Source: Candidatus Tayloriibacteriota bacterium
GTDB taxonomy: Bacteria; Patescibacteriota; Minisyncoccia; Phycocordibacterales; SIBU01
Assembly: GCA_009695005.1 (NCBI GenBank)
Contig: SIBU01000009.1
Coordinates: 1-34,853 of the forward strand
DNA: 34,853 nucleotides
Reading direction: 5' to 3'
Positions within the stretch are counted from its first letter, which is position 1. Every line of letters starts with the position of its first letter. The notes below the pieces were generated by a model. The model searched no databases. It was not told where the DNA came from and saw nothing but the letters and a program-made list of their open reading frames with translations. Both the position numbers and the translations under genes were made by a program. Below, piece after piece: positions 16,601 to 25,291 of this stretch.

Positions 16601-17701
16601 CTAAAATAGTTTAATCAGTATGTCGTGTCCTGTTACGACAAGCATTAGTATGATAAGAAGGGTGAATCCAGTGATATTTAGCGCATTAACAAATTTGGGT
16701 TTCAGTGGCGAGCGTTTGATTGCCTCTATAAGAAGTATAAAAAGTCTGCCACCATCAAGTGCAGGAAATGGTATGAGGTTAATTACCGCTAAGTTAATCG
16801 ATAATAAGGCTGTGAAAAATATAAGGTAAGCAAATCCAAGCTCTCTTTGATCTCCTACCATACTTATCATCCCAATTGGACCTGAAACTTGGCTGAGATC
16901 AGCATGGCCGGAAACACTCTCATACAAAAAATAAACAATATGAGTGGCTATCATTTTAAGTAACTGCCAGGTCATAACTGCCCCATGGATGAATGCTTTG
17001 TGAATCGGTAATTTTTCAGTGGAAATTCCAACTAAATCCATGCTAATACCGATGGCAGGTGACTCCTCAATGATACCCGTTCGTGTTGTTATATTTGTTT
17101 TGGAAGTTTGACTTGCTCGTTTATAAGTTATCTCAATTGGATTAGTGCTCGAAACAATAAGGTTGTGAATTTCTGTTGGTGTGAGAGTTTGATTCAAAAC
17201 GATTCCTCCCGACTGAACAGATACAATTTCATCACCATTCTTTAGCCCACCTTCCTCTGCAGGTGAATTTGGTAATACAGAAGTAATAAATACATGAGAA
17301 TCTCGAATTCCTCCTGTGGCAGTTGTGTCCGCTGCAGTCGGTAATCCATACATTAAACCTATGGAAATCAATAGCCATGCAAAAATTATATTAAAAGTAA
17401 CTCCAGCTGCCAAAACTGCGGCCTGTATCCATTTTGATTTGTGCGCCAAGCTACAGGCGATTTGTTTGGGGTCTAATTCTCCGTCAGTTGGATTCTCGCC
17501 ATAGATTTTAACAAACCCCCCAAATGGAATAGCGTTTAATGTATATTCAGTTTCTCCAAACTTTTTCCCAAAAATTTTCGGAGGAAACCCAAGGCCAAAT
17601 TCATCAACTCGAATTCCAGATTTTTTCGCAACTATAAAATGACCGAACTCATGAACAAGCACAAGTAGCGCCAAAATAACTATAAAAATTAATATATTCA
17701 T
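16601..17701 (-). CDS. rseP: Site-2 membrane metalloprotease RseP family
   Basis: An intramembrane zinc protease of the S2P family that cleaves membrane anchors of anti-sigma factors or signal-peptide remnants. The 366-residue protein has H17-E-F-G-H21 in the first membrane segment, a single PDZ domain (about 130-215, with SPAEEGGLKNGDEI), and the distal LDGGRLF motif that gives the third zinc ligand. It lies between frr and proS, a common bacterial arrangement near dxr/cdsA, which are not here. No anti-sigma factor is visible in the window. Confidence 0.93.
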   Translation of the reverse strand: MNILIFIVILALLVLVHEFGHFIVAKKSGIRVDEFGLGFPPKIFGKKFGETEYTLNAIPFGGFVKIYGENPTDGELDPKQIACSLAHKSKWIQAAVLAAGVTFNIIFAWLLISIGLMYGLPTAADTTATGGIRDSHVFITSVLPNSPAEEGGLKNGDEIVSVQSGGIVLNQTLTPTEIHNLIVSSTNPIEITYKRASQTSKTNITTRTGIIEESPAIGISMDLVGISTEKLPIHKAFIHGAVMTWQLLKMIATHIVYFLYESVSGHADLSQVSGPIGMISMVGDQRELGFAYLIFFTALLSINLAVINLIPFPALDGGRLFILLIEAIKRSPLKPKFVNALNITGFTLLIILMLVVTGHDILIKLF

Positions 17702-17760
17702 AAGTTGAAAAGTTTAGCGTAAAGTCTAAAATATAGCTATCAATTGAGTAAAACTTCACT

Positions 17761-18309
17761 CTAACTTTGTATTTCCTTTGCTTTTCTTGCTTCAGTATCA
17801 GCCAGTTTGCCATTCAGAGTATCTACTAGCTTTTGTAGTTCAGCCTTAAGCCTGAATTTCTCATCTTCCCCCATTCCCCCTTCCTTTTCTGCTGCTTCTA
17901 TTTCTTTTTGTACCTCGTCACGTAATTTTCTAACTGAGATTCTTGCATCTTCAAATTTTTCCTTCGCTAATTTAATAAGCGCAGTTCTTCTGTCTGCAGT
18001 TAATTCAGGAAAAGTCACTCTTACACCAGTATCCACTGCTGACACCGACAGACCTAGGTTTGCAACTACAATGGCCTTTTCGATTTCTTTGATTGCACTC
18101 ATGTCCCAAGGTGTTACAAAAAGTGTTCTAGCGTCCTGGCTTGAAATAGAACCTACTTGATTTATGGGTATTTTTGCGCCGTATGATTCGACAAGAATTC
18201 CATCAAGAATTGTTGGTGTGGCACGGGATGTACGAATATTACCGAGCTCCTTTATAAGCCACTCTTCGATTTCTTTGCCTTTGGTATTAAATTTTGTGAA
18301 GTTGAACAT
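17761..18309 (-). CDS. frr: Ribosome recycling factor
   Basis: Frr splits post-termination ribosomes together with EF-G. The 182-residue protein is full length, with the typical NIRTSRATPTILDGILVESYG, the PWDMSAIKEIEKAI segment, and the conserved LTADRRTALIKLAKEKFEDARISVRKLRDE helix region. No SD precedes the ATG. It lies 59 bases upstream of rseP on the same strand. Confidence 0.96.
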   Translation of the reverse strand: MFNFTKFNTKGKEIEEWLIKELGNIRTSRATPTILDGILVESYGAKIPINQVGSISSQDARTLFVTPWDMSAIKEIEKAIVVANLGLSVSAVDTGVRVTFPELTADRRTALIKLAKEKFEDARISVRKLRDEVQKEIEAAEKEGGMGEDEKFRLKAELQKLVDTLNGKLADTEARKAKEIQS

Positions 18310-18364
18310 GCTTAAATATTAACAGTTAATTTATAATAATCCAACATACAAATCCAGTTAACTC

Positions 18365-19063
18365 TCATTTGACAATTGGAATAGTCAACGCCATATACTC
18401 AAAAAGCATTTTTATTCCTGCCGATTGATCAGTGAGATAGTCATTGCACATCTCGAAATCGTTTAAGGTTCGACTCGGAAACGTCCCCTCATTTTTTTGT
18501 TTCTTGTGGATAAAAATTTCAATCTCATGTAATAAGGCAATAGCATCACTTTTACTTTTCTTTTCATCTTTAATATCCTCGGTTAGTTTTTTTACAATTT
18601 CCAGACGTTTAGAAGTAGAAGATTTCAAAAAAATCATGGCAGGGCTTTCTTCATTCTCCTTGTTTGAATTAGAACAATTTATTTTTAAAATTCTAGAAGA
18701 TAGTGTCCCGATGAGATTTTGTGTGGAGTTGCCAATCAAAAAGAAATGAGTCATTTCTTTGGGTTCTTCAAATATTTTCAGTAACGCGTTTTGAGCATTA
18801 AGATTGATTGAATTTGCTTCGATGATAAAAATTTTTCTACTCGTCCCAAATGATTTGTTATTTTGCCTTTCAATCAGTTCTCTTGCCTCGTCCACACGAA
18901 AGATTTCTTGTTTGGAGTATGAAAAATCTGGGTTGTTGTGGGTATTGACTGACCACACAGTCTTTAGCTCCCGAAGTAAATGAGTAAGAATTTCTTTTGT
19001 GTCACCTGTGATTGCGTATGCATGGTGAAGATTTTCTCCTAGTAATAATTTTTTTAGATTCAT
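18365..19063 (-). CDS. holB: DNA polymerase III delta' subunit-like protein
   Basis: Delta' is the stator of the clamp loader. The 232-residue protein has an N-terminal HHAYAITG in place of a Walker A P-loop, as is normal for delta', and the family core LNAQNALLKIFEEP followed by FFLIG and LIGTLSSRI. Full-length delta' is about 300-330 residues; the zinc-binding cysteines and most of the C-terminal collar domain are missing or reduced. It is therefore a short version. The N-terminal fold could also suit another DNA polymerase III subunit, but delta' is the best fit. No SD. Confidence 0.8.
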   Translation of the reverse strand: MNLKKLLLGENLHHAYAITGDTKEILTHLLRELKTVWSVNTHNNPDFSYSKQEIFRVDEARELIERQNNKSFGTSRKIFIIEANSINLNAQNALLKIFEEPKEMTHFFLIGNSTQNLIGTLSSRILKINCSNSNKENEESPAMIFLKSSTSKRLEIVKKLTEDIKDEKKSKSDAIALLHEIEIFIHKKQKNEGTFPSRTLNDFEMCNDYLTDQSAGIKMLFEYMALTIPIVK

Positions 19064-19083
19064 TTTTTAATTTTAGCATAAAA

Positions 19084-19106
19084 ATAAGCGCTAAATTTGC
19101 GCTTAT
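19084..19106 (-). terminator. Terminator between the 79-residue gene and holB
   Basis: ATAAGCGC (19084-19091) and GCGCTTAT (19099-19106) pair perfectly across a 7-base loop, followed on the minus strand by a TTTTTAT tail. It ends the murA-mreB2-small-protein unit. Confidence 0.8.
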
Positions 19107-19119
19107 ATAATCATGGTTA

Positions 19120-19359
19120 TTACTTTGGCATAGAGCCTTTGTAATCGACCGTGATACTCGCGATTGATTCATTCAATTTCGTGTCTCCAGTTGCTGAATT
19201 TGTTATTCCTGAATTATCGGTGACAGTAATGTTGTAAATTGAAAGCTGGGCAGATGGGAAACCTACAAGATTTAGCAATTCACTAACTATTGCTATCCCG
19301 TCAGCATCAACCTGATTTACTGTGCGATCTAAGTTGTCAGTAACAGTTATTGTTCTCAT
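19120..19359 (-). CDS. Unrecognised 79-residue protein downstream of the second mreB
   Basis: I recognise no family. The protein is low in charge, rich in Thr, Asn, Asp, Val and Ile, and probably beta-structured. The motif ITVTDN occurs twice (about residues 4-9 and 44-49), hinting at an internal repeat. There are no cysteines, signal peptide or membrane segment. AGGA lies 8-9 bases before the ATG, a weak SD. The start overlaps a TAA stop as TAATG. The frame ending there encodes a short stretch including VTDNLVPGLK, related to the start of this protein. The gene follows mreB2 by 58 bases and has its own terminator, so the two are probably co-transcribed. Confidence 0.6.
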   Translation of the reverse strand: MRTITVTDNLDRTVNQVDADGIAIVSELLNLVGFPSAQLSIYNITVTDNSGITNSATGDTKLNESIASITVDYKGSMPK

Positions 19360-19417
19360 TATTTTAATCCTGGCACAAGATTATCAGTCACAGCTTGCGA
19401 GTCAAGGTCAAGAGCGA

Positions 19418-20431
19418 TTATCTTTTGGTAATAATTGATTTTTTATAGGTATCAAGATGCTCAAGTGCAATTCCAGTTCCAAGTGCGACACAATATAATG
19501 CGTCTTTAGCGAGAACTGCTTTGACCCCAGTACGACGGAAAACCAGCTCAGGAAGATTTCTAAGTTGAGAAGAACCTCCAGTCATGGTTATTCCTTGATC
19601 TATAATATCGGCAGCAAGTTCTGGAGGAGTTTCTTGTAACACATCCTTAATAGCTTTTATCATTTCTCGGAGTTCCTTTGCGATAGATTTTACAATTTCA
19701 TTTGTCTTTACTTCGGCAGTTCTTGGTAAGCCGGTGATAAAATCCCTTCCTTTAATTGTAAGTGAAAGTTCCTCTTCCAGTGGGACAGCAGAGCCAATTT
19801 TTATTTTAATATCTTCTGCCATTTTGTCTCCAATACCTAGATTAAAAGTTTTTTTAATGTAGTCGCTGATCGCTGCATCAATTTTATTACCTGCGCATTT
19901 CACTGAAGTAGATGAGACAATACCTCCAAGTGAAATGACGGCCACGTCAGTTGTGCCACCACCAATATCAACAATCATATGACCCATTGGCTCATGAATG
20001 GGAATGCCCGCACCAATAGCAGCAAGAATTGGCTCTTTTACGACATATGCATTTTTTGCACCTGCCTTAATAGCCGCTTCTATCACTGCACGTCTTTCTG
20101 TCGATGTAACCCCAGCTGGGACAGAAATCATTACATCAGGTTTCCAGATATTCCATTTTCCTAGAGCTTTATCTATAAAGTATCGAAGCATTGCTTCTGT
20201 CACTCTGTAGTCTGCGATAACGCCATCTTTCATTGGTCTGTAGGCAATGATTGAGTCGGGAGTTTTGCCAATCATATTTTTTGCTTCCACACCAACAGCG
20301 AGAATCTTGTTATCTTGCTCAGAGACCGCAACCACTGAAGGCTCATTTAGAACAACACCTTTGCCAGGAACAAATACGAGTGTATTTGCTGTTCCGAGAT
20401 CAATTCCAAGTTTTTTAGAAAAAAAAGCCAT
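19418..20431 (-). CDS. mreB: Second MreB paralogue
   Basis: A 337-residue actin-like protein with GIDLGTANTLVF, DIGGGTTDVAVISLGG and TMTGGSSQLRNL, so all nucleotide-binding motifs are intact. It is clearly a paralogue of the MreB at 14105-15178 but lacks that protein's basic N-terminal extension, starting MAFFSKKLGIDLG. It pairs with murA 22 bases upstream instead of mreC. Bacteria with several MreB proteins use them in different filaments. Here the murA link suggests a role coupled to precursor synthesis, which is an inference. The name Mbl could be used, but I cannot show orthology. Confidence 0.93.
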   Translation of the reverse strand: MAFFSKKLGIDLGTANTLVFVPGKGVVLNEPSVVAVSEQDNKILAVGVEAKNMIGKTPDSIIAYRPMKDGVIADYRVTEAMLRYFIDKALGKWNIWKPDVMISVPAGVTSTERRAVIEAAIKAGAKNAYVVKEPILAAIGAGIPIHEPMGHMIVDIGGGTTDVAVISLGGIVSSTSVKCAGNKIDAAISDYIKKTFNLGIGDKMAEDIKIKIGSAVPLEEELSLTIKGRDFITGLPRTAEVKTNEIVKSIAKELREMIKAIKDVLQETPPELAADIIDQGITMTGGSSQLRNLPELVFRRTGVKAVLAKDALYCVALGTGIALEHLDTYKKSIITKR

Positions 20432-20453
20432 TAATCAATTTTAAAATAATTAT

Positions 20454-21761
20454 TTAGTTACTCACTCTTTCAATATCTACTCCTATCTTTTTGAGTCGTT
20501 CCTCGATACGTTCATATCCCCTATCTATATAGTGAACATTGTTGATGACAGAACGGCCTTTAGCAATTATTGCTGCCAGAACGTATGCAAGTCCTGCTCG
20601 AATGTCTGGACCATCCAGTTCCTTTCCGCGTAGAGCTGTTGGACCCTTTATTGTCATGTTATGTTTGCTCCAAACGTTAATTTTTGCTCCCATTTTAATT
20701 AGGTCATTGGCGTAATTCAATCTTCCGTCAAAAATCGTTTCAAAAACATTGCTTTCACCAGCAACTTGTGTGAGAAAAACAGTCATTGGCGCCTGCAAAT
20801 CAGTAGGAAAACCTGGATATTCGTGTGTTTTAATGTTGGTGCTGTGAAGATTTAGTTCATTGTTGATTGCACGGCTAGTGACAGTAATGGAGCTTTTTAA
20901 AATCAATAAACTTACCCCTGCAGATCTCAGGGCTCCAATAAGACTTTCCAAATGTAAAGGATTGCAGTCAAGAATAGTAAGATTATCTCCAGCCAAAGCT
21001 CCTAAAATAAGAAAGCTGCCAGCTTCAATTCTATCAGGAATAGTTGTGTAAACTTTTTCTCCGCAATTCAAAAGACCAGTACCTATAATTTCAATTGTCG
21101 GTGTTCCCGCACCTTTGATATTAGCGCCGCAAGAAACAAAAAAATCAGCGAGACTTGCAATTTCGGGTTCCATTGCGCAATTTTTAATTACTGTTTTACC
21201 TTCCGCCAAAATTGCCGCCATCATAATTGTCTCGGTTACTGTATGACTTGGTACATGTAAAAAAATCTCTGCACCGATAAGTTTTTTTCCCTTTGTACTA
21301 ATTTTGTAAATATTACCGTTTCTATTTACTGTCGCTCCCATTTTTTGGAAAGCATACAAAAACATATCCAATGGACGCTCTCCCAATACGCAACCACCAG
21401 GGTGAGGAAAAGAAACCTCTTTGTATCGAGCCAGAATCGGACCTGTCAAAACAATTGAGGCTCTCATGTGTTTAGCCAGTTTCTCGTCTAGTTCAGTTTT
21501 AGAAAGTTTTGAAGCCTTAATTTTCCACGAATCTGAAGATATGCGCTCTGTGGTTCCTCCGAGATTTTCCAAAAGTTCCTTCATTGCACGAATATCCTCG
21601 ATGTAAGGAATGTTTTTAAAATTAACAGGATCCTTAAAAAGTATTGCGCTCGCAAGTGCGGGAAGGGCCGCGTTTTTGGCCCCCGACACTTGTAATGAGC
21701 CACGTAAAGATCTTTTTCCGTTAAGGCCTTTGATAAGAAATATATCTTTCATAGTCGTCAT
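20454..21761 (-). CDS. murA: UDP-N-acetylglucosamine 1-carboxyvinyltransferase MurA
   Basis: MurA makes the first committed peptidoglycan precursor from UDP-GlcNAc and phosphoenolpyruvate. The 435-residue protein has the substrate lysine in SGAKNA (K29) and the catalytic cysteine in PGGCVLGERP (C124). Cysteine rather than aspartate at this position is the fosfomycin-sensitive form. The C-terminal DIRAGLAYVLAA and HYIDRGYERIEERL segments are typical. The ATG at 21761 has an alternative three codons in (21752) that would fit the family's N-terminus equally well. It is the first gene of the minus-strand block, divergent from the PEGA gene. Confidence 0.96.
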   Translation of the reverse strand: MTTMKDIFLIKGLNGKRSLRGSLQVSGAKNAALPALASAILFKDPVNFKNIPYIEDIRAMKELLENLGGTTERISSDSWKIKASKLSKTELDEKLAKHMRASIVLTGPILARYKEVSFPHPGGCVLGERPLDMFLYAFQKMGATVNRNGNIYKISTKGKKLIGAEIFLHVPSHTVTETIMMAAILAEGKTVIKNCAMEPEIASLADFFVSCGANIKGAGTPTIEIIGTGLLNCGEKVYTTIPDRIEAGSFLILGALAGDNLTILDCNPLHLESLIGALRSAGVSLLILKSSITVTSRAINNELNLHSTNIKTHEYPGFPTDLQAPMTVFLTQVAGESNVFETIFDGRLNYANDLIKMGAKINVWSKHNMTIKGPTALRGKELDGPDIRAGLAYVLAAIIAKGRSVINNVHYIDRGYERIEERLKKIGVDIERVSN

Positions 21762-21862
21762 ATTCTAGAGCTTTTAAGGCATTATTACAACAAGTTCAAG
21801 AATATATCGTTTAGAATGTAAATATATTGAATTTTTAGCGGTTTTCTGTAACTATTGTACTT

Positions 21863-22744
21863 ATGACAATAGATGAACGTAACGTCCGTTTTACTAAAAT
21901 CTACCTGACAATGTGGGGAGTGTGCGTGTTCGTAGCCTTGAGTTTCTTTGTTTTGTATAAGTTTGGCTTTAGGCTCACAAATAAATTTGAACCTGTAAAG
22001 GTCGCTACAATTGAATTGAAATCAAATCAAAGTGATTTGCAAATTTTTCTTGATAATCGCGAGCTCAAAGCTTCATTTCAAGATGGGCGCTACATTATTA
22101 AAAATGTGATCCCTGGTCTCCATTCAGTTCTTGTTTCTAAGAATGGCTTTTGGCCGTGGACAAAAATTGTTAACGTTACAGAAAATAACTCTAAAAGTAT
22201 CTACGCGTTTATTTTCCCAACAGAAGGAGCCACTGCAAAAAAAATATCTCCCGAAACTTCGGAATATAAAATTGCAAGCAAAGGTTTAAAGTCTTCGATT
22301 TTGCCCGAGCCCGCTTCTTACGTTTCCAACCCAACAAATGACGAGTCAATCACCGAATGGTTAAAAACTAATGTACCTAATTTCGGTCTGTCGTTGGATA
22401 AGAGTACCGCATTGTATATCATGAATAATACAATATATGTTGCCTGGATATCGTCATCTGAACCACCACCTCATTATTTTTGTGAGGAGAATCCATGTAA
22501 GTTAATAATGCCGGTTACGATTTCAACTCTACCGATTCAGAGTGTTGTTTTCTATAAAGACCGTCGTGACGTAGTTTTGTTCTCTGCCGGCTCAAATATT
22601 TATGGGATAGAGCTAGACCGTCAAGGTACGCAGAATTTTCAGCCGTTATTGAAGGTCAATAACCCCTATTTTTATCAAGCCGTTAATGGCCAATTGTATA
22701 TTAAGGATGGAAATTCGATTTTCAGTGTCAGTGAGAAAGTTTAA
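21863..22744 (+). CDS. Membrane-anchored PEGA-domain protein
   Basis: A 293-residue protein with a membrane segment at about residues 13-33 and the rest probably outside. Residues 45-110 match a PEGA domain: an extended surface-layer-type beta module with LQIFLDNRELKA, YIIKNVIPGLHSVLVSKNGFWPW and TKIVNVTEN. The C-terminal 170 residues are not recognised but look like a beta-propeller or beta-sandwich fragment. PEGA proteins are frequent in Patescibacteria envelopes. It lies 46 bases upstream of the priA homologue, divergent from murA. No SD. Function is likely in cell-surface structure. Confidence 0.75.
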   Translation: MTIDERNVRFTKIYLTMWGVCVFVALSFFVLYKFGFRLTNKFEPVKVATIELKSNQSDLQIFLDNRELKASFQDGRYIIKNVIPGLHSVLVSKNGFWPWTKIVNVTENNSKSIYAFIFPTEGATAKKISPETSEYKIASKGLKSSILPEPASYVSNPTNDESITEWLKTNVPNFGLSLDKSTALYIMNNTIYVAWISSSEPPPHYFCEENPCKLIMPVTISTLPIQSVVFYKDRRDVVLFSAGSNIYGIELDRQGTQNFQPLLKVNNPYFYQAVNGQLYIKDGNSIFSVSEKV

Positions 22745-22790
22745 ATCGACAGTTATTGATATACTGGGCATCTAGCCTTATTTTCAATTT

Positions 22791-24689
22791 ATGTTTCTTA
22801 TTGAAGTTATTCCCATAGCACGTGGAATCAACAAAGAAAGTCTTTCATATTTTTCGTTGAAGGCTATTCCGGAAGGTTCGCTTGTTACAGTACCGATTCG
22901 AAAACGTGTGGTTAGTGCGCTTGTTGTTTCTTCTCAAGATGCGTCACTTTCAAAAAACGAAATCAAATCGTCTGAATTTGCCATGAGAAAAATTGGAGAG
23001 TTCAGATCTGAACAGTTGTTGTCAGAAGCGTTTATCAGGGCGGCAAAAGCCATAGCCACACATAACGCAACTACTTTAGGTGCAGTTCTTAACTTGCTAG
23101 TGCCCAAAATTATTTTGGATTTGTCTGTTGCACAAAAATCATCAGAAACTCCTGTTCCTATTGCTGGCCTGTTTGATAAGTTGGCACTTCAATCAGACAA
23201 TGAAGAGCGTTTTGCCAATTATCGGAGTTTAATTCGCGAAGAGTTTGCTCGAAAGCGCTCGGTGTATTTTTGTGTACCAACGGCTCAAGACGCAAAATTT
23301 TTTACAAATGAACTTTCAAAAGGCATTGAAGACTATACTTTCGCTCTTTATGGGTCATTGTCGAAAAAAAAATTGCTCGAAACTTGGTCTAAGATTGCCG
23401 AGGAGAAACACCCCGTTCTTATTGTTGCTACAGGCTTATTTTTTTCTCTTAATCGAAATGATTTGGGAATTATTGTTGTAGAGAATGAAAGTTCTCGTTC
23501 TTATAAATTTATGTTACGTCCCTTTTTGGATGTAAGAGTATTTGCTGAACTTTTTGCCAAAGAGATCAAGGCAAAATTTTTGGTTGGCGACACACTGCTT
23601 AGGGTGGAAACGATTCATCGTATCAAGCAGGGTGAATTTTCGGAATTTGCACCTATGAAATTTAGATCATTGTCATCCGCAACAAGTAAAGTTATCGATA
23701 TGTCGGCTTATAAAAAAAGCCTTAAGGGAAAGTTTGAGTGTATAAGCCTCGAGTTGTCAGAGCTAATAAGAGAAACCAATGTTGGAAATAGGCACTTGTT
23801 CATTCTGGCTTCAAAAAGAGGTTTAGCCTCACAAACTGTATGTTCCGACTGTGGAACAGTCGTCGTGTGCAATTTATGTCTTTCGCCCATTGCACTACAC
23901 AAAACTCGTGGTGGTGAAGACAATCAGAATTTCTTTTTTTGTCACGGATGTGGTGGAAAGCGAAGTGCGGAAGAACGCTGTGTAACTTGTTCAAGTTGGA
24001 AGCTGACACCTTTGGGTGTTGGTTTGGAACTTGTACTTGATGAAATTAAGCAGAAATTTCCGCATATTAAAATTTTCAGAATTGATAAAGATGTTACTCC
24101 GAGCACAAAAAATGTACAAAAGGAGGTTGCAAATTTTTATGCAGCGCCTGGCAGCATACTTATTGGTACGGAAATGGCTTTGTCATTTCTGGATAGAAAA
24201 ATTGAAAGTGCTGCTGTGGCGTCACTTGATTCTTTGTTTTCGTTACCTGATTTCAGAATTCACGAAAGGGTTTTACATTTGTTATTGAAGATTCGCTCAC
24301 TTGTTGATTCAACATTTTTAATACAAACTAGAATGCCAACTGAAAAAGTTATAGAGTATGCAGTTAAGGGGAATTTAATAGACTTTTATCGCGAGGAAAT
24401 TAAACAGAGAGAGATGTTTCGCTATCCACCATTTTATACATTAATCAAAATTAGTTTAGCTGGTGTCAGGTTGTCTGTTATCTCTGAAATGACAAAACTT
24501 AAAGATTATCTCGATCCATTCCCTTTGGAAATTTTTCCCGCCTTTTCGGAAGATCGTAAGGGTCAGTTTACAATGCATGCACTTTTACGTTTGCAGAGCG
24601 GTTCCTGGGTTGACCGTTCACTCCTTAAAAAATTACTAGTTTTGCCTCCACAGTTTAAAGTTGTGGTTGATCCCGAGAGCCTGCTTTAG
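22791..24689 (+). CDS. priA: PriA-like primosomal protein with degraded ATPase motifs
   Basis: PriA normally recognises stalled forks and reloads the replicative helicase. The 632-residue protein keeps the N-terminal 3'-end-binding domain (GSLVTVPIRKRVVSALVV), all eight zinc cysteines (C351, C354, C360, C363, C384, C387, C397, C400) and the C-terminal REMFRYPPFYTLIKI segment. The helicase motifs are damaged. The G-x-T-G-S-G-K-T Walker A is replaced by unrelated residues near 137-146, the Walker B DEEH reads E231-N-E-S, and the motif VI arginines (Q-V-A-G-R-A-G-R) read K-I-R-S-L-V-D near 500-506. The frame is open throughout, so this looks like an ATPase-dead but maintained homologue, acting as a structural adaptor. 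Confidence 0.88.
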   Translation: MFLIEVIPIARGINKESLSYFSLKAIPEGSLVTVPIRKRVVSALVVSSQDASLSKNEIKSSEFAMRKIGEFRSEQLLSEAFIRAAKAIATHNATTLGAVLNLLVPKIILDLSVAQKSSETPVPIAGLFDKLALQSDNEERFANYRSLIREEFARKRSVYFCVPTAQDAKFFTNELSKGIEDYTFALYGSLSKKKLLETWSKIAEEKHPVLIVATGLFFSLNRNDLGIIVVENESSRSYKFMLRPFLDVRVFAELFAKEIKAKFLVGDTLLRVETIHRIKQGEFSEFAPMKFRSLSSATSKVIDMSAYKKSLKGKFECISLELSELIRETNVGNRHLFILASKRGLASQTVCSDCGTVVVCNLCLSPIALHKTRGGEDNQNFFFCHGCGGKRSAEERCVTCSSWKLTPLGVGLELVLDEIKQKFPHIKIFRIDKDVTPSTKNVQKEVANFYAAPGSILIGTEMALSFLDRKIESAAVASLDSLFSLPDFRIHERVLHLLLKIRSLVDSTFLIQTRMPTEKVIEYAVKGNLIDFYREEIKQREMFRYPPFYTLIKISLAGVRLSVISEMTKLKDYLDPFPLEIFPAFSEDRKGQFTMHALLRLQSGSWVDRSLLKKLLVLPPQFKVVVDPESLL

Positions 24690-24696
24690 CGAAGCT

Positions 24697-24725
24697 TTGC
24701 GATTCTCCAAATCGCAGGTTACAAT
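24697..24725 (+). promoter_or_regulatory. def promoter with internal inverted repeat, near-leaderless
   Basis: TTGCGA (24697-24702), exactly 17 bases, then TACAAT (24720-24725). The ATG of def begins 6 bases later, so the message should be leaderless or nearly so. An inverted repeat TGCGATT (24698-24704) and AATCGCA (24710-24716) overlaps the -35 box and spacer. It could be an operator or a hairpin ending priA transcription, though it has no T tail. Confidence 0.6.
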
Positions 24726-24731
24726 TACACT

Positions 24732-25286
24732 ATGGTAACGATAGTTCAAAAAGGTGATGAAGTCTTAAGTAAAATTGCTAAGGAGGTGCCTGAAAACACT
24801 ATTTTAAGCTCTAAAATAAAGGGTATTATTAAAAATATGAAGATCGCATTGGACTCACAATGTGATGGTGTAGCCATTGCCGCTCCTCAAATTGGTGAAT
24901 CCCTTAGAATATTTGTTGTCTCGGAAAGAGTACTTGAGGTGCCCGACGAAGCTTCAGATCGTAAGATTAAACCAAGAGATGACATAAAAAAATATGGTCA
25001 TTTGATATTTATAAATCCAACTCTTGCACGAATGTCTCGTGATAAAAGAATGCTTGAGGAGGGTTGTCTTAGTGTGCGCTACCTGTATGGAAAGATAAAA
25101 AGGTCAAATAAAGCGACAGTTACAGCTTATGATGAAAATGGTAAAAAATTTACTAGAGGTGCGAGTGGTTTATTGGCGCAAGTTTTTCAGCATGAAGTTG
25201 ATCACCTTAACGGTAAGTTGTTTATTGATAGTGCAATTGAAATAAAGGATATACCTCCAGAAGAATGGAACGCAGGGAAAAAATAA
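24732..25286 (+). CDS. def: Peptide deformylase
   Basis: Def removes the formyl group from nascent proteins. The 184-residue protein has all three metal-site motifs: G46-V-A-I-A-A-P-Q53, E110-G-C112-L-S and H154-E-V-D-H158. The cysteine and two histidines bind the metal, and E155 is catalytic. The third residue of motif 1 is Ala where Gly is usual. A loop of about 20 residues (EVPDEASDRKIKPRDDIKK) is inserted between motifs 1 and 2. No SD; the start follows the -10 box by 6 bases. fmt follows by 5 bases, so formylation and deformylation genes share a transcript. Confidence 0.96.
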   Translation: MVTIVQKGDEVLSKIAKEVPENTILSSKIKGIIKNMKIALDSQCDGVAIAAPQIGESLRIFVVSERVLEVPDEASDRKIKPRDDIKKYGHLIFINPTLARMSRDKRMLEEGCLSVRYLYGKIKRSNKATVTAYDENGKKFTRGASGLLAQVFQHEVDHLNGKLFIDSAIEIKDIPPEEWNAGKK

Positions 25287-25291
25287 GAATC

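Noticed and set aside
22791-24689. PriA as a pseudogene or frameshifted gene
   Set aside because: The frame is open over 632 codons and all eight zinc cysteines are kept, which argues for selection rather than decay.
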